Source: Pseudomonas sp. G34
GTDB taxonomy: Bacteria; Pseudomonadota; Gammaproteobacteria; Pseudomonadales; Pseudomonadaceae
Assembly: GCF_031119625.1 (NCBI RefSeq)
Contig: NZ_JAVHZV010000010.1
Location: 332,475-396,474, forward strand
Reading direction: 5' to 3'
DNA: 64,000 bases
This document shows positions 62,261 to 64,000 of the stretch, piece after piece. The notes under the pieces were generated by a model. That model was not told the origin of the DNA. It ran no database searches and saw only the letters and a program-made list of their open reading frames with translations. Both the position numbers and the translations under genes were made by a program. Position 1 is the stretch's first letter. Every line of letters starts with the position of its first letter.

Positions 62261-63826
62261 TCAATCCTCGAACTGCACCGGACAGTTGGCGCCTTCGAGC
62301 TTGTGGATTTCCTCGACCACATGGGGGCGGGCGTGGCGCAGCACCAACTGGCGGTTCTGCGCCTGCAGACGGCGCGCCTCCAGGTGGAGCATTTCCACGC
62401 CGGCGTAATCGATGAAGTTGATGTGCCGGGCGTCGACCACCACCCGCTCGCCATGGCTGAGCTGCAGGATCTGCTGCACGTAATGGCAGGCGCCAAAGAA
62501 GATCGAGCCTTCCAGGCGCAGCAGCTCGTCGTCGCCGTCGCGGGTGTATTTGAAGCGCGGTTGCGAGGTGCGCTTGAGGTAGAAGAACAGCGAGGCCAGC
62601 ACGCCGGCGTAGATCGCCGTTTGCAACTCCAGCACCAGGGTGGCGAGCAGGGTCAGCAGCATCACCACGAACTCCGCACGGCTGACCCGCAGCAACGCGC
62701 GAACGCCGGCGACATCCACCAGCCCCCAGCAGATCAGCAGGATCGCCGCGCCCATGCTGGGCAGGGCGATATGGGCGATCAGCGGCGCACAGAACAGTGC
62801 AAAAGCGGCCACCAGTAGCGCCGAGAACACCCCGGCCATCGGCGAGGTGGCGCCGCTCTGCAGGTTCAGCGCCGAGCGGGTGAAGGAGCCGGCCGACAAC
62901 GAGCCGGAGAACCACGGGCCGATCAGGTTGGACAGGCCCTGGGCGCGCACTTCCTGGTTGGCATCCAGCAGTTGCTGGGAGCGGGCGGCCAGCGAGCGGG
63001 CGATGGACAGGCTGGTGACCAGCCCGAGCATGCCGCAGGCGATGGCAGCGGGCAGCAGTTCGAGCAGGCTGTTGACCTCGAAATGCAGCAGGGTGAATGG
63101 CGGCAAGGTGCCTTCGAAGGCGTCGACCAGGCGAATGCCGGCGAAGAAACCGGGCAGGGCGGCGACCAGCAGGCTGCCTGCAATCACCCCGATCAGCAGG
63201 GCCGGCAAGCGTGGCCACAGGCGCCGGCAGAGCAGGCTGACCGCCAGGGTGAAGGCCGCTACCAATAGCGCGTGCCAGTCGGCCTGGTGCAGGTGCTGGC
63301 CGAGATCGAGCAGGGTGGCCACGGCAGTGCGCTGGCTGTCGACGTCGAGGCCCAGCAAATTCGGTAGCTGACCAAGGGCGATCACCAGCGCGGCGCCCAG
63401 GGTGAACCCGAGGATCACCGAGGGCGACACGAAGTTGACCAGGTTGCCGAAGCGCAGCAGCCCGAGCAGCCACTGGAACAGCCCGGCGAGAAAGGTCAGC
63501 ACCAACACCAGGGCGACGAACTCCTCGCTCCCGGGCCTGGCCATGGGGCTGACGCTGGTGAACAGCACGATGGAGATCGCCGCCGTCGGCCCGCCGATCA
63601 GGTGCCACGACGAGCCCCACAGGCAGGCGATGATCACCGGCACGATGGCCGCATACAGCCCGTACTCGGCCGGCAGCCCGGCGATCAGCGCGTAGGCGAT
63701 CGATTGCGGCAAGGCGAGGATGGCGCCGCTCAGGCCGACCAGCAAATCCGTGCCCAGGGTGCGCCGGGTGACGCTCGGCCACCAGAGCAGGAAGGGCAAC
63801 AGGCTGTATCGGCTGGGTAGACGCAT
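62261..63826 (-). CDS. SulP-family anion transporter with STAS domain
   Basis: A protein of 521 residues. About 11-12 membrane segments in the SulP core (1-395), including DLLVGLSGAILALPQSIAYA near the N-terminus. The C-terminal STAS domain (about 415-515) reads VVDARHINFIDYAGVEML. Exchanges or co-transports sulphate, bicarbonate or dicarboxylates. Stand-alone; the upstream spacer contains two hairpin repeats. Confidence 0.92.
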   Translation of the reverse strand: MRLPSRYSLLPFLLWWPSVTRRTLGTDLLVGLSGAILALPQSIAYALIAGLPAEYGLYAAIVPVIIACLWGSSWHLIGGPTAAISIVLFTSVSPMARPGSEEFVALVLVLTFLAGLFQWLLGLLRFGNLVNFVSPSVILGFTLGAALVIALGQLPNLLGLDVDSQRTAVATLLDLGQHLHQADWHALLVAAFTLAVSLLCRRLWPRLPALLIGVIAGSLLVAALPGFFAGIRLVDAFEGTLPPFTLLHFEVNSLLELLPAAIACGMLGLVTSLSIARSLAARSQQLLDANQEVRAQGLSNLIGPWFSGSLSAGSFTRSALNLQSGATSPMAGVFSALLVAAFALFCAPLIAHIALPSMGAAILLICWGLVDVAGVRALLRVSRAEFVVMLLTLLATLVLELQTAIYAGVLASLFFYLKRTSQPRFKYTRDGDDELLRLEGSIFFGACHYVQQILQLSHGERVVVDARHINFIDYAGVEMLHLEARRLQAQNRQLVLRHARPHVVEEIHKLEGANCPVQFED

Positions 63827-63915
63827 GGGCTTTTTCGTTAAGGGGTTGGGTGGTGGGCAGGGTAGCAGAGGTGTTGGCGATTATTTCCCAAGGGCCTCGA
63901 GTGCAGCGTCTATTT

Positions 63916-63983
63916 GGTGGGCTGAAGCCCACCCTACGGCTTTCGCAGCAGCGTGTGCCTACGATCTTGCGGGCATGGCCCGC
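63916..63983. repeat. Paired hairpins of REP type at the right edge
   Basis: GGTGGGCT-GA-AGCCCACC (63916-63933) and GCGGGCATGGCCCGC (63969-63983) followed by TCCCAC, a two-hairpin REP-like unit. May continue beyond the window. Confidence 0.6.
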
Positions 63984-64000
63984 TCCCACAAAAAGAAGTT

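Overview
The window is 64 kb of a GC-rich gamma-proteobacterial chromosome, almost certainly a Pseudomonas. Supporting features are the dksA2-zigA zinc-starvation operon behind a Zur-type box, the iacHABICDEFG auxin-degradation operon in the order known from Pseudomonas, an OprD-family porin, uvrD, DUF3301 and DUF1826 genes, and Pseudomonas-style intergenic REP-like repeats. No rRNA, tRNA or CRISPR array was seen.

Layout. (1) 1-14.3 kb is mostly housekeeping: a GntR/ADP-ribosylglycohydrolase pair, a LysR/EamA divergon, the zinc-starvation operon (dksA2, zigA, DUF1826), a second CobW-type GTPase, two CPA2 cation:proton antiporters, a thioesterase and small envelope proteins. (2) 14.5-19.2 kb holds a Tim44-domain protein, an orphan TRAP solute-binding lipoprotein and uvrD. 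(3) 19.3-43.9 kb is a catabolic island for indole-3-acetic acid (IAA). The rightward operon iacH-A-B-I-C-D-E-F-G (amidase, flavin-dependent hydroxylase, Rieske oxygenase, SDR, reductases) is followed by an OprD porin, an MHS-type symporter, a NIPSNAP protein and a phenylacetaldehyde-dehydrogenase-type ALDH. The divergent leftward operon encodes a Liv-type ABC importer (with a LivM-LivG fusion), a ketopantoate-reductase-like enzyme, a class II aldolase, a GMC oxidoreductase and an outer-membrane channel. FeaR-type AraC and MarR regulators sit at its far end. The inferred logic is uptake through two channels and two transporters, oxidation of alcohol or aldehyde precursors to IAA, and degradation of IAA to catechol. 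Catechol ring-cleavage genes are not in the window.

(4) 44.1-57.9 kb is a two-partner secretion / contact-dependent inhibition (CDI) locus: a TpsB transporter, a 2434-residue CdiA-type exoprotein, a low-GC toxin tip and immunity gene. An array follows of displaced toxin and immunity remnants separated by palindromes built on GGGACAGA or GGTCATTGATT cores. An IS4-family element with a 9-bp target duplication sits inside one of these palindromes. (5) 57.9-64 kb returns to ordinary genes: a periplasmic galactose mutarotase, an alpha/beta-hydrolase lipoprotein, an MFS transporter and a SulP anion transporter.

The most unusual parts are the paired divergent auxin operons with their 0.68-kb AT-rich control region, and the palindrome-punctuated toxin/immunity array. 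Start codons were chosen from ribosome-binding sites, overlaps and family length. All assignments are by eye, without database searches.
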